Part shown: positions 15,282 through 22,930 of the stretch, piece by piece
Layout: every line of letters starts with the position of its first letter
How positions within the stretch are numbered: position 1 is the first letter of the stretch
From: Fibrisoma montanum
GTDB lineage: Bacteria; Bacteroidota; Bacteroidia; Cytophagales; Spirosomataceae
DNA: 34,710 bases
Assembly (NCBI RefSeq): GCF_003583365.1
Contig: NZ_QXED01000021.1
Location: 1-34,710, forward strand
Direction of reading: 5' to 3'
Translations under genes and position numbers: made by a program
Notes under the pieces: generated by a model
The model's database searches: none
Told to the model about the DNA's origin: nothing
The model's input: the letters and a program-made list of their open reading frames with translations, nothing else

Positions 15282-17714
15282 TCAACCGCCCGTACGATTC
15301 AGCTCTTCCAGGCTGTTGCTGCGACGGCTCTCGTCTACTTTTTGACCGCGGCTGAATTTGTAGCGCAGAGTGACGCCGATGGTTCGGGCGCGGAAATACT
15401 GATCGAACTCGTTGACGTTGCGGTCAACAACGGTTGCGGTTTTGATCCGCTGACCTTTGAAAATGTCGTTGGCGTTTAGACTAAGATCCAGTGCTTTGTT
15501 GAGGAACGTCTTCTTCAAAGCCAGGTGAATCCACCACTGCGAATCGACAAAATACAGGCCGTACGCTGTTGGCCCGCGGTACGAACCGTTGACCTCCGCC
15601 CGCAGATCGAACGGCAGTTGAATGGTCTGGTTAGACTGAATCATGTAAAAAAGGCGGTCGTTGGCGATGGATGTCTGATTCACGACCGTGTTGTACTTGT
15701 TGTACGACATAACCAGCGTGTTGCTGCTTTCCCAACGCTTACCAAACTTGATTGGGACGATACCTGTCAGGCTGACGTTGTGGCCGTCGTTGACGTTGCC
15801 GATGTAATAGACCGTCGTGGCTCTTTCGGTATCCAACAGCGGCAGCTCGGCAATTACATCGCGGACAAGCTGGTAGCTCATAATCAAGCTGTAACGCTTC
15901 CTGAAGCTGTGCGTCATGCTGAATGCGTGGGTGTACTGGGGACGCAGATACGGGTTTCCCTGCCACCAGGTGTACGGGTCGCGGTACAGAATGAACGGAT
16001 TCAGGTTGCCGTAGTTGGGCCGCTGAATACGTCGGCTGTAGCTGTAATTAATGTCATAGTCGGCGTTCACCTTTTGCTGGATGAACAGGCTCGGAAACAG
16101 GCTCAGGTACGACCGGTTGGTTTCCTGCCCAGTCGTCAGCAATTGCCCGTTAGATACAGTTTGTTCGGCGCGTAAACCGGCCTGCACCGTATAACGTTCG
16201 CCGAGTTTGGTGTTCCAGTTCAGGTAAGCCGCGTAGATGAATTCGCGGTAGTAGAAGTGGTTCGTCCGGCGCGTATCGAGCACCGGTACGTCGCCGTTAT
16301 TGAGATAAAACCGAGCGTCGTTATCCGAGATAACCCGACTTGCCTTGGCACCCATTTCCAGCTTTCGACCCCTCGAAAACGGACGGGTGAAGTCCATCTT
16401 AGCCGCGTAAATAGTGTAGCCGCTCCGAATGTCAGTGAACAGAAAGTCGGTGCTGTCGGGTTGGTCGGAGTTTAAGTCGCGGAAATAGTTAAAAAAATCA
16501 GACCGGTTTGGGTTAGTGATGCGTGCGTAATCCAGATCGGCCGTAAGCGTAGTCCCTGACGTGTCGAGTTTGCCCGCGTAGTGCAGGTTCGAGGTAAAAT
16601 TAGTGAATCGGCTGCTGGTGTAGTTGTCCGCGTTGATGTACTGCGAAGGACGGTTTCGGTTGCTGCCAATGTAGGTATCCGTTAAGAAATTACTGTAAGC
16701 CTGGTTGGTGTTGTAATAAGCCATCGCCCCAATGGTATGGCGGTCGTTGAGCGAATAATCCGTGCCGACCCGAACGGCGGGCGGTCCCTGCGCCTGGAAG
16801 TTGCCGGTAGCTACCTGGTCAAAATACGTCGTTTGCTGTTCGCCGTAGAAAATTCGGGTAAATGTGGCTTCGCGTCCACCGACCCGCCGTGCCCAATCGA
16901 GGTTCGCAAAGGAGTTCCAGGAGCCACTTTTGTAGTTAATCGTGCCTCCACTGTTGTAGCCGTGCTGCTTGCCGTTGTACGTGTAGCCCGCGTAGAGGCT
17001 GCCGTTCATGCCGCGTTGGGTGTTCTTTTTTAGATTGATGTTCAGAATACCCGACGACCCTTCTGCATCGTACTTCGCCGATGGATTCGTGATAATTTCT
17101 ACGTTTTTGACGTTCTCCGCCGACATACCTTCGAACATCGTCCGTAAGTCGCGGGCGGAGAGGTAGGTGAGTTTGCCGTCGAGCATCACCGTTACACCAT
17201 TCCGGCCGTTCAACTGAATGTTACCTTCCTGGTCAATAAACACACCGGGTATTTTGGCCAGCATCTGAAAAACCGTGTTGCCCGCCACCATCGCCGTTCC
17301 TTCGACACTGACTACCATTCGGTCGGCTTCCTGCGTAATGGTTGGTTGCAGCGCCTGCACGTTTACCTCCTTCAACTGCTTGACATCGCTTTTCAACCCA
17401 ATCGTACCAAAGTTCTTGGCGAAGTCAGGGGCGGTTACAGTGAAGGCAGGCGTTTCAAACTGCTTATAGCCCACGGCTGTGATGCGCAGGCGATACGTAC
17501 CAACCGCTGGTGTTTGGACGGCAAACTTACCATCAGCTTCGCTCACACCACCAGTCACAATCGTAGTTGTAGACGCTGGAACGACCGCTACAGTCCCAAA
17601 ACTAATGGCAGCTCCGGCTTCGTCTTTCAACGTACCGGTTAGCTTACCGGGTGTTTGCGCCATAACGGAATGGGTGATTAGCGATAAAAAGAAAAGGAAG
17701 TAAGCGTTTCTCAT
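15282..17714 (-). CDS. TonB-dependent-receptor-like outer membrane beta-barrel protein
   Basis: This 810-residue protein has a signal peptide (MRNAYFLFFLSLITHSVMAQ). A carboxypeptidase-regulatory-like beta-sandwich follows at about 23-100, containing GGVSEADGKF and YRLRITAVGY. A plug-like domain at about 118-225 includes NTVFQMLAKIPGV and NPSAKYDAEGSSGILNI, and a long C-terminal barrel rich in alternating aromatic strands completes it. This is the layout of the OMP_b-brl_3 family, which relate to SusC/TonB receptors. No partner SusD gene is next to it, so a role in glycan uptake is not supported; the substrate is unknown. The start at 17714 is preferred over one 39 bases upstream because it gives a clean signal peptide. 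It is separated by 237 nt from the hydrolase gene and by 159 nt from permease 6, so it is probably its own unit. Confidence 0.9.
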   Translation of the reverse strand: MRNAYFLFFLSLITHSVMAQTPGKLTGTLKDEAGAAISFGTVAVVPASTTTIVTGGVSEADGKFAVQTPAVGTYRLRITAVGYKQFETPAFTVTAPDFAKNFGTIGLKSDVKQLKEVNVQALQPTITQEADRMVVSVEGTAMVAGNTVFQMLAKIPGVFIDQEGNIQLNGRNGVTVMLDGKLTYLSARDLRTMFEGMSAENVKNVEIITNPSAKYDAEGSSGILNINLKKNTQRGMNGSLYAGYTYNGKQHGYNSGGTINYKSGSWNSFANLDWARRVGGREATFTRIFYGEQQTTYFDQVATGNFQAQGPPAVRVGTDYSLNDRHTIGAMAYYNTNQAYSNFLTDTYIGSNRNRPSQYINADNYTSSRFTNFTSNLHYAGKLDTSGTTLTADLDYARITNPNRSDFFNYFRDLNSDQPDSTDFLFTDIRSGYTIYAAKMDFTRPFSRGRKLEMGAKASRVISDNDARFYLNNGDVPVLDTRRTNHFYYREFIYAAYLNWNTKLGERYTVQAGLRAEQTVSNGQLLTTGQETNRSYLSLFPSLFIQQKVNADYDINYSYSRRIQRPNYGNLNPFILYRDPYTWWQGNPYLRPQYTHAFSMTHSFRKRYSLIMSYQLVRDVIAELPLLDTERATTVYYIGNVNDGHNVSLTGIVPIKFGKRWESSNTLVMSYNKYNTVVNQTSIANDRLFYMIQSNQTIQLPFDLRAEVNGSYRGPTAYGLYFVDSQWWIHLALKKTFLNKALDLSLNANDIFKGQRIKTATVVDRNVNEFDQYFRARTIGVTLRYKFSRGQKVDESRRSNSLEELNRTGG

Positions 17715-17951
17715 AGAATTATTAGATTGAATGCAGACGTTAACGTACCGCAACGACAGACCTCGCCCTACCCCTCCGAGAAGGGGGCTTTTATGATCAG
17801 GTTTGTTTTTGAATTGGGGGGTCTACCGCTGCGGTGAGCTAACTTTAATACGCACCGGTTTTTAAAACTAATGTTTCGTTACAAAGACGTGTTTTATTCC
17901 GGTTCGTTGCATCAGTTACTTCATTTTCATGCATAAATACTTTGCCTTCAC
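17715..17951. other. Intergenic region upstream of the outer-membrane barrel gene
   Basis: This 237-nt gap holds a small hairpin, CCCCT-CCGAGA-AGGGG (17771-17786), followed on the plus strand by GGCTTTT. On the minus strand, where the genes run, no T-run follows it, so it is not a convincing terminator for the hydrolase gene. The rest is AT-rich towards 17860-17945. No clear Bacteroidota -7 box (TAnnTTTG) was found; TAGTTTTA on the minus strand near 17864-17871 is one mismatch away. Confidence 0.35.
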
Positions 17952-19169
17952 TCATTCCTTCGGCCACATGGTCGGCCATTGATACTCACGAGTAATAGCC
18001 CGAACCAATTCGTGAATAAGTGGAGTTCCATTGTCTGAATTGGTCATGACCACTACACCCCGGCCCGTCTCGGCGAAGGCGACCGCGTAGCAGGAAAACC
18101 CAGCGTTTCCGCCACTATGCCGAAAGCGAAGCGTTTCGCCCGAGCCGTCTACACCAAATCCTAAGCCACCCGCTTGCGGAATCTTAACCAGCATCTGACG
18201 AACAGTGGCCTGCCGAAGTATTCCTTTATCAGCCCGGTACGAATCGCTGACATTAATCATGAATCGAGCTAAATCAGAAGGTGTGCTCCAAAGGCCGGCA
18301 GCCGCTAATTCGGGATAAACGTGGTAGCCGCCATCCACCATGTCGCCGGTCTCTTCATATCCTTTAGCTGCGCGGGATGCCTTGTCGCTCGGCAAAGGCA
18401 GGCTGAACGTACTATGTTTCATGCCAACGGGCTGAAGAACCATTTCTTCCGCTAATGCTCCAAACGATTTGCCAGTAACATCCTCCAAAAGGAGTTGGAG
18501 AACAGTGAAACCTCCTCCCGAATACGTTTCCTTTTCACCGGGTGTCTCCTTAACGCGAACAGGGGACGAGTTAGCCGGTGGAGTTCCGTTAAGAATATTC
18601 TCTACGGTAGGTAGTTTGTCAGCAGGATTATAGCCAGCGAAACCATGTACGGTCAGGCCGGCCATGTGGCTGACAAGACGCCGGACGGTCACCTTCTCCT
18701 TAGTCGTATACTCGTTCTCAGGGACTTTCCAACGCCGAAGTTTCTGGTTCACGTCTTCATCCAGTGAAAGCGTCTTAGCTTCGATGAGCCTGAATGTAGT
18801 GACCGTCGTGACCGGCTTGGAAATCGAAGCAGCCTGAAAAAGAGTGGCTGTGTCAACGGGCTTGGCTTGTGATTTATCGCTTAGCCCGTACCCTTTCGCC
18901 CAACGAATCTGACCCCCATCAAATACGGCAATGCTAACTCCCGGCACGTTCAACGCTTTCATCCGCTCGTAAATCGTTTGGTAGGAACCGCTATCAGCAC
19001 CCGCCTTTGTAATCGGGATGAGTCTGTTTTCTAGGCGTTGGCTGGTCAAGGCCGACTTGCTCTGTCCGTAAGACTGCATTGTGAAGCAAGTCGTCAACAC
19101 TTGACCGCAAAGCCAAAGAAATAAGATCGTTTTGTTACTCACTGATCTGCCTATTTTAATGATAGTCAA
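17952..19169 (-). CDS. Serine beta-lactamase-like hydrolase (class C / DD-peptidase fold), exported
   Basis: This ~405-residue protein belongs to the serine beta-lactamase-like family, which includes class C beta-lactamases, DD-carboxypeptidases and esterases. The catalytic S-x-x-K is S115-I-S-K118 in FQAASISKPVTT. The Tyr motif is Y216-S-G in KETYSGGGF, and the KTG-equivalent box is H351-SGG in RFRHSGGNAGF. A signal peptide lies at the N-terminus around KTILFLWLCGQVLTTCF. Residues 55-390 cover the domain. The HSGG box is more typical of esterase/peptidase members than of true lactamases, so antibiotic resistance should not be assumed. The start codon is TTG at 19169; a GTG at 19142 would also leave an intact signal peptide. 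It follows the DUF4097-like gene by 11 nt and is probably co-transcribed with it. Confidence 0.87.
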   Translation of the reverse strand: MTIIKIGRSVSNKTILFLWLCGQVLTTCFTMQSYGQSKSALTSQRLENRLIPITKAGADSGSYQTIYERMKALNVPGVSIAVFDGGQIRWAKGYGLSDKSQAKPVDTATLFQAASISKPVTTVTTFRLIEAKTLSLDEDVNQKLRRWKVPENEYTTKEKVTVRRLVSHMAGLTVHGFAGYNPADKLPTVENILNGTPPANSSPVRVKETPGEKETYSGGGFTVLQLLLEDVTGKSFGALAEEMVLQPVGMKHSTFSLPLPSDKASRAAKGYEETGDMVDGGYHVYPELAAAGLWSTPSDLARFMINVSDSYRADKGILRQATVRQMLVKIPQAGGLGFGVDGSGETLRFRHSGGNAGFSCYAVAFAETGRGVVVMTNSDNGTPLIHELVRAITREYQWPTMWPKE

Positions 19170-19180
19170 GACCTGGGTAG

Positions 19181-20005
19181 CTACTTCGCCTTCCGGACAA
19201 AAATACTGCCCTGCATGCTCTTCATCATGATTTCGGGGCCGCCCCCGTTGATCTTGCCGTAGACCCAGTCTTCCACACTGACCCGGTACATGCCCGACTG
19301 GCTGGAGCGTGTGGCTTTCGGCTGTGCTTTTTCGATGTCGATGTCAAAATCGCTGAAAATATCACCCCGATCCGATTTCATCTTGACGTTCGCCTTGGCG
19401 TTCGAAGGGAACGTAACATCGACACGGCCGTTGAGGGTCGAGAAAGCCATCGGGGTTTTTGAGTCGACCTCCCGAAATACTGCCCGCAAATCGCCATTAA
19501 CCGTGTTGGCAACCGCAGAGCCACTGATGTTAGTCAACTCAATAGGGCCGTTGACATTGTTGATTTCCAGTTCGCCGTTCACGTTTTCGACAATAATGTC
19601 GCCGGTGTTGACAGTGCTTAACTTGAGCGAGAACCGTTGCGGCACCTTGATGGTCAGATTAACCGGCTTCGAGTGGCTCGACGTGTTTACTTTGATCCGA
19701 TTGTTACGTTCTTCGGCCGAGAGTTCAAGGCCGTTGCCGGTCGGGATGCGTCTCATTCCCGGTTCGGCGGCCCGTGATGTGCTTCGTTCGCGTCGCTGGC
19801 CGTCGGAGACCGCATCGATAACTACGTCTTTTCCGGTATAGCCAACTACGTGGATGAAGCCGTTTATCAGACCAATTTCTATAGAACCAGGCTTACCGGG
19901 ATCACTTAGCGGAATAACCAATTGTTCTTTTACGTCGTCCTGGGCAAGAACGGGTGCTGTTCCGGTCAGGAGCAAAAAGGCAATGGCAGTTACGATGTTA
20001 TTCAT
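19181..20005 (-). CDS. DUF4097-like exported beta-helix protein
   Basis: This 274-residue protein has a signal peptide ending near VLA-Q (residue 22). The rest is a repetitive beta-rich domain with recurring N-x-N-G turns, for example VNGELEINNVNGPIELTNISG and VNGDLRA at about 140-175. This pattern is typical of DUF4097 / adhesin-like proteins that fold as a right-handed beta-solenoid; their biochemical role is not known. The C-terminal part (about 225-274) contains a conserved GKINGGGPEI turn. It lies only 5 nt after a homologous gene and 11 nt before the hydrolase gene, so the three are likely one operon with the sigma/anti-sigma pair. Confidence 0.85.
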   Translation of the reverse strand: MNNIVTAIAFLLLTGTAPVLAQDDVKEQLVIPLSDPGKPGSIEIGLINGFIHVVGYTGKDVVIDAVSDGQRRERSTSRAAEPGMRRIPTGNGLELSAEERNNRIKVNTSSHSKPVNLTIKVPQRFSLKLSTVNTGDIIVENVNGELEINNVNGPIELTNISGSAVANTVNGDLRAVFREVDSKTPMAFSTLNGRVDVTFPSNAKANVKMKSDRGDIFSDFDIDIEKAQPKATRSSQSGMYRVSVEDWVYGKINGGGPEIMMKSMQGSIFVRKAK

Positions 20006-20010
20006 GCTGA

Positions 20011-20862
20011 TTATGATTGTTTTTTAATGTAAACGTTACCGTTGAATGTCTCGAAACGAAAGGTTTTACCACCGGTTCCGATGCGTATGGAGGTGTTTTT
20101 GTTGAGTTTGTACACCGTTTTGTCGCCCCGGCGCTCCTCATTTTTGACGACCTGTATGGGTAAGATTTCGGCCTCAGGGAAGTCGGTGTAAAACTCGCCC
20201 TGAAAGCTTTTGAATTGCAGATCGGCGGAAAGATTGGCCGGATAGCTGACCTTGATATCGCCGTTGAGCGTGTAGTACGAAGACTTCTCGGGTGGGTTCG
20301 CGAGGTAATTAGCCTCCACATTGCCGTTGACGGTGTGGGCGTCGGTGGCTCCCTTAGCGTTGGTGAGCCGAATGGCTCCGTTCACGTTCCGGACCCGCAA
20401 CGACCCCGTTACGTCTTTGACCGTTACGTCACCGCGATTGACGGTGGCTATCCGAAGGTTCATCTGACGCGGCACCTTCACGGTAAAATCCAGCGTAAAA
20501 TCATACTCATTGCGATCCTCGTTGCCCCAGTTATTATTTCTACGGTTCGGCCGCGAATCAAACGGCTCGGCGATGTAGGCAATCACCGTGTCGCCTTTCT
20601 GCTCAAAGGCCACCTTGAACTCCCGTTTACCTTCTTCGAGGGTTTCCTTATCGTCGGCGGTGATGCGCTTGTCTACGTTAAGCAACACCTTATCGCCGGA
20701 GGTGCCCTCTACGTTGATAAACCCGTTGATGTTGTAGATAACCAAGGTGCTGGCTCCGGTGAACTCTTTGCTCACCTTCTCCTTGAATTCGGGCGACTGG
20801 GCGTTCGATTGGGCACAGGAAAGTACCAGCCCCGCCAAAATGGGGATTAAGATGGTTTTCAT
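20011..20862 (-). CDS. DUF4097-like exported beta-helix protein
   Basis: This 283-residue protein is a diverged paralogue of the next gene. The N-terminus MKTILIPILAGLVLSCAQSNAQS is an export signal. C16 could be lipidated, but Leu at -2 makes the lipobox imperfect and cleavage after AQSNA is equally possible. N-x-N-G turns recur (YNINGFINVEG, VRNVNGAIRL, HTVNGNVEA, YTLNGDIKV, ETFNGNVYI), spaced as in a beta-solenoid. An Asn/Arg-rich loop (RPNRRNNNWGNEDRNEYDF) interrupts it near 105-123. It comes 163 nt after the anti-sigma gene, a gap holding octamer repeats and a 12-bp inverted repeat. Function is unknown; DUF4097 genes often sit with ECF sigma/anti-sigma pairs in Bacteroidota. Confidence 0.85.
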   Translation of the reverse strand: MKTILIPILAGLVLSCAQSNAQSPEFKEKVSKEFTGASTLVIYNINGFINVEGTSGDKVLLNVDKRITADDKETLEEGKREFKVAFEQKGDTVIAYIAEPFDSRPNRRNNNWGNEDRNEYDFTLDFTVKVPRQMNLRIATVNRGDVTVKDVTGSLRVRNVNGAIRLTNAKGATDAHTVNGNVEANYLANPPEKSSYYTLNGDIKVSYPANLSADLQFKSFQGEFYTDFPEAEILPIQVVKNEERRGDKTVYKLNKNTSIRIGTGGKTFRFETFNGNVYIKKQS

Positions 20863-21025
20863 GATGTGTAAGATTAATAAGGGGTTTTAAAGAGCGAAAG
20901 AGTGAGAGAGCGAAAGATTGAAAGAGTGAAAGTTTGAAAGACCGGGCCGCCGGGCGGTGAAAGAGTGAATTGGCTGCTGATTCATTCTGAATTCAGGGAA
21001 AATCACGCTTTCACTCTTTGATGAA
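20863..21025. repeat. Octamer tandem repeats and inverted repeat between anti-sigma and DUF4097-like genes
   Basis: Six direct 8-bp units of the form (G/T)(C/T)GAAAGA fill 20894-20941: GCGAAAGA, GTGAGAGA, GCGAAAGA, TTGAAAGA, GTGAAAGT, TTGAAAGA. A GC-rich stretch follows (20942-20957), then another GTGAAAGAGTGAA. At the far end CTTTCACTCTTT (21008-21019) is the exact reverse complement of AAAGAGTGAAAG (20921-20932). The gap can therefore fold into a purine/pyrimidine hairpin in the transcript, similar in plan to the elements between the permeases. Confidence 0.7.
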
Positions 21026-21847
21026 TTATGATAATTCCCGAATGGTCTGCTCGATTTTGCTCTTAACCAGGTCGTTGAGGCCTTCCTGCCTGAGCATTTG
21101 TCGGAGTGGTTTCAATGAGCGCTTCTCCTGCAGTTTGACCATTACGTCGGCGAGGGCGACCTGCACCAACGGCGAATCCTGCTGGGGGAGCGCATGAATT
21201 AAGCCTTCGCGTACTCTCGAATCATGGCCCAGATCGGCCAGGGCTTCGAGCGTTACCAACCGTACGTTGACGTTCGGATCGTTGTTGAGCGTCGTCAGCA
21301 GAGCGTCGATCACGCGGCCATCTACGTCGCTGATATCTTTCGTGTAGCTCACCGCCCGTAAACGCTCCGTGGCCGAGGGGTTTTCGAGCATCGAAAGCAT
21401 CATCATCTGGCGCATTTCCTGCACCTGCGACGACAACGTATCGATCTGCTGCCTGTACGCTACGTCCGGCGACTGTTTCTGTTGGAGCCAGTAACCGGCC
21501 GCTACGCCAAGGCTTACCAACAGCAGACTATACGCCAACCGAGCGGCCAGGGTCGGTGTCCAGAATGACTTAATCTGGTCCAGTATGCTCGTCCACGAAC
21601 GGGTTGGCCGGGCGGCCTCGGCTTCTGCGAACGTATCGAGCATCGCGTAGAAATTCGTACGCATGTCCGGGCGGGGTTCCGGCGTCGGAACGGTCGCCAT
21701 CAGTTGCCAAACCTGCTTCGTTTCCGCCAGTTCGTGCCGGCAGTCGGGGCAGTTGGCCAGGTGCGCGTCGAGCGTGGCCCGGTCAGCGGCCGGTAGCTCA
21801 TTGTTCAGGTAGTCGAGCAACCTGTCTTTCGCGCCCTCGCAATTCAT
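21026..21847 (-). CDS. Zinc-finger anti-sigma factor with C-terminal HEAT-like repeats
   Basis: The 273-residue product starts MNCEGAKDRLLDYLNNELP and carries a zinc-binding anti-sigma (zf-HC2) motif: C3 and H29-x3-C33-x2-C36 (HLANCPDC). A single membrane helix follows at about 100-122 (AARLAYSLLLVSLGVAAGYWL). The C-terminal part, probably periplasmic, has two or three helical repeats of HEAT type, with phrases such as NVRLVTLEALADL and VQVALADVMVKL. Such proteins hold the cognate ECF sigma factor at the membrane. The ATG at 21847 is 10 nt after the sigma stop; a TTG 21 bases upstream would overlap the sigma gene and is less likely. The pairing with the gene at 21858-22409 is inferred from adjacency. 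Confidence 0.87.
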   Translation of the reverse strand: MNCEGAKDRLLDYLNNELPAADRATLDAHLANCPDCRHELAETKQVWQLMATVPTPEPRPDMRTNFYAMLDTFAEAEAARPTRSWTSILDQIKSFWTPTLAARLAYSLLLVSLGVAAGYWLQQKQSPDVAYRQQIDTLSSQVQEMRQMMMLSMLENPSATERLRAVSYTKDISDVDGRVIDALLTTLNNDPNVNVRLVTLEALADLGHDSRVREGLIHALPQQDSPLVQVALADVMVKLQEKRSLKPLRQMLRQEGLNDLVKSKIEQTIRELS

Positions 21848-21857
21848 TGTATGGTTG

Positions 21858-22409
21858 TTAGTGTTCAAGTCTCAGGTAAAGCTTTTTCAATTCGTTCATC
21901 GCCCGGTGCACCCGTACTTTCACGGCGCCTTCCGTGGTGTTCAGAATCCGGGCAATCTCCTCGTATTTCAATTCCTGATACCGGCTGAGGACCAGTACCT
22001 CGCGGTGTTCAGGGCTGAGTTTGGTCAGTGCATCCTGCAACGTGGCCAGTTCCTGTTCCCGCTGCATGGACTCGTCGGCCCTTGCCCCGCCCCCGATTCG
22101 TTCGGCATATTCGGCTACATCGTGGTGGTGCGCCGACCGCTTGTTTTTCTGCACCGAATCGACCAGTACGTTGCGGGCAAGGTGGTACATCCAGGACCGG
22201 AAGCTACCGTCGCCGGTGAATGTGTGCCGGTATTTCAGCATCCGGTAGAACACCGTCTGTACCATGTCTTCACTAGCGTCGGCGCTGCCGCTCATGTGGT
22301 ACAGGAAGCCGAACAGCTCACGATGGTAGCGCTCAAAGAGCAAGCCCATCTTTTGCATATCGCCCGCCTTGACCTGAAGCATCAGCGCGTTGTCCGTTAG
22401 TGAATTCAA
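21858..22409 (-). CDS. ECF-type RNA polymerase sigma factor
   Basis: The 183-residue protein has sigma-70 region 2 at about 20-88, with FERYHRELFGFLYHMSG, DASEDMVQTVFYRML and SFRSWMYHLARNVLVD. Region 4 is at about 122-175, with LSPEHREVLVLSRYQELKYEEIA and a helix-turn-helix NTTEGAVKVRVHRAM. There is no region 3, as expected for ECF sigma factors. The first codon of this reading is TTG at 22409; the next ATG is at 22382, but the N-terminal LTDNALMLQVKAGD is conserved in relatives, which favours the TTG. It heads the likely operon that continues with the anti-sigma factor, two DUF4097-like proteins and the hydrolase. Confidence 0.92.
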   Translation of the reverse strand: MNSLTDNALMLQVKAGDMQKMGLLFERYHRELFGFLYHMSGSADASEDMVQTVFYRMLKYRHTFTGDGSFRSWMYHLARNVLVDSVQKNKRSAHHHDVAEYAERIGGGARADESMQREQELATLQDALTKLSPEHREVLVLSRYQELKYEEIARILNTTEGAVKVRVHRAMNELKKLYLRLEH

Positions 22410-22437
22410 CCTGGTAACGAGTGGGGTTTCGGAATTT

Positions 22438-22471
22438 GACGTGGAAACTGAGAGAATTGGAGAAGGTTACA
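22438..22471 (-). promoter_or_regulatory. Possible ECF-type promoter ahead of the sigma gene
   Basis: The minus strand has TGTAACC (22465-22471) and CGTC (22438-22441) upstream of the sigma start. These resemble -35 and -10 words of ECF promoters used for autoregulation. The spacing between them is 24 bp, clearly longer than the usual 16-17, so the match is weak. Confidence 0.2.
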
Positions 22472-22599
22472 GCGAAAATTGAAAAATTTTTGAGGAAGGG
22501 TGTGAGATTGATTTTACTACAGTCCTGAAGCCCCTAAAATCAGAGCGTTCAGATTAAAGTTTTGTCATATTGTGTGGAACTGTAAAAACTCGTTGCACT

Positions 22600-22930
22600 A
22601 TGGAAGCTGTTGTTGAGTCAATGACCGATTACGAGGACCTAAAAGTGACGAGTAGTAATCACGCCGAATTGCCGATGAGATTGTTGTTCAGGACGTACCC
22701 ATTACTACCATAGAAATCCTTTCGCCGGAACAAAGCTTGAACAGCCTGACTGATCGCATTTACAAAAAGCATTTTCCCACCGGCGTGAAACCCGTCTGGT
22801 TGGTAGTGCCAACTGTACAGACGGTTTTCATTTTATTACCCCAGCGTAAGCAAATCAACTTTTCGGAAGGCGTATTACTGATCCTGTGACGAATGAACAA
22901 CTCAATTTGAGCGAGCTAGTTGAGGAATAG
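22600..22930 (+). pseudogene. Degraded Uma2-family (DUF820) nuclease-like gene
   Basis: This is the only plus-strand coding remnant. A first piece from the ATG at 22600 reads MEAVVESMTDYEDLKV-SNHAEL. In another frame, from about 22674, comes DEIVVQDVPITTIEILSP followed by EQSLNSLTDRIYKKHF and KPVWLVVPTVQTVFIL, which stops at 22887. A third frame gives TDPVTNEQLNLSELVEE, ending at TAG 22928-22930. The order and phrases match Uma2-family proteins (PITTIEILSP, a lysine-tyrosine region, VWLVVP, C-terminal L-L-ELF-like end). About half of the normal ~190 residues is missing between the first and second pieces, and at least two frame changes are needed. Its end abuts the stop codon of permease 7 on the other strand. 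The family call is from recognised motifs, not a search. Confidence 0.75.

Noticed and set aside
17771-17786. CCCCT-CCGAGA-AGGGG hairpin as a terminator of the hydrolase gene
   Set aside because: The T-run lies on the plus-strand side, whereas the hydrolase gene is on the minus strand. There is no plus-strand gene for it to terminate.
17952-19169. Calling the serine hydrolase an antibiotic-resistance beta-lactamase
   Set aside because: The HSGG box and the genomic setting fit the broad esterase/peptidase family. Nothing in the sequence shows activity on antibiotics.
20863-21025. CRISPR-like array in the octamer repeats
   Set aside because: The units are 8 bp and contiguous without unique spacers, and no cas gene is present.
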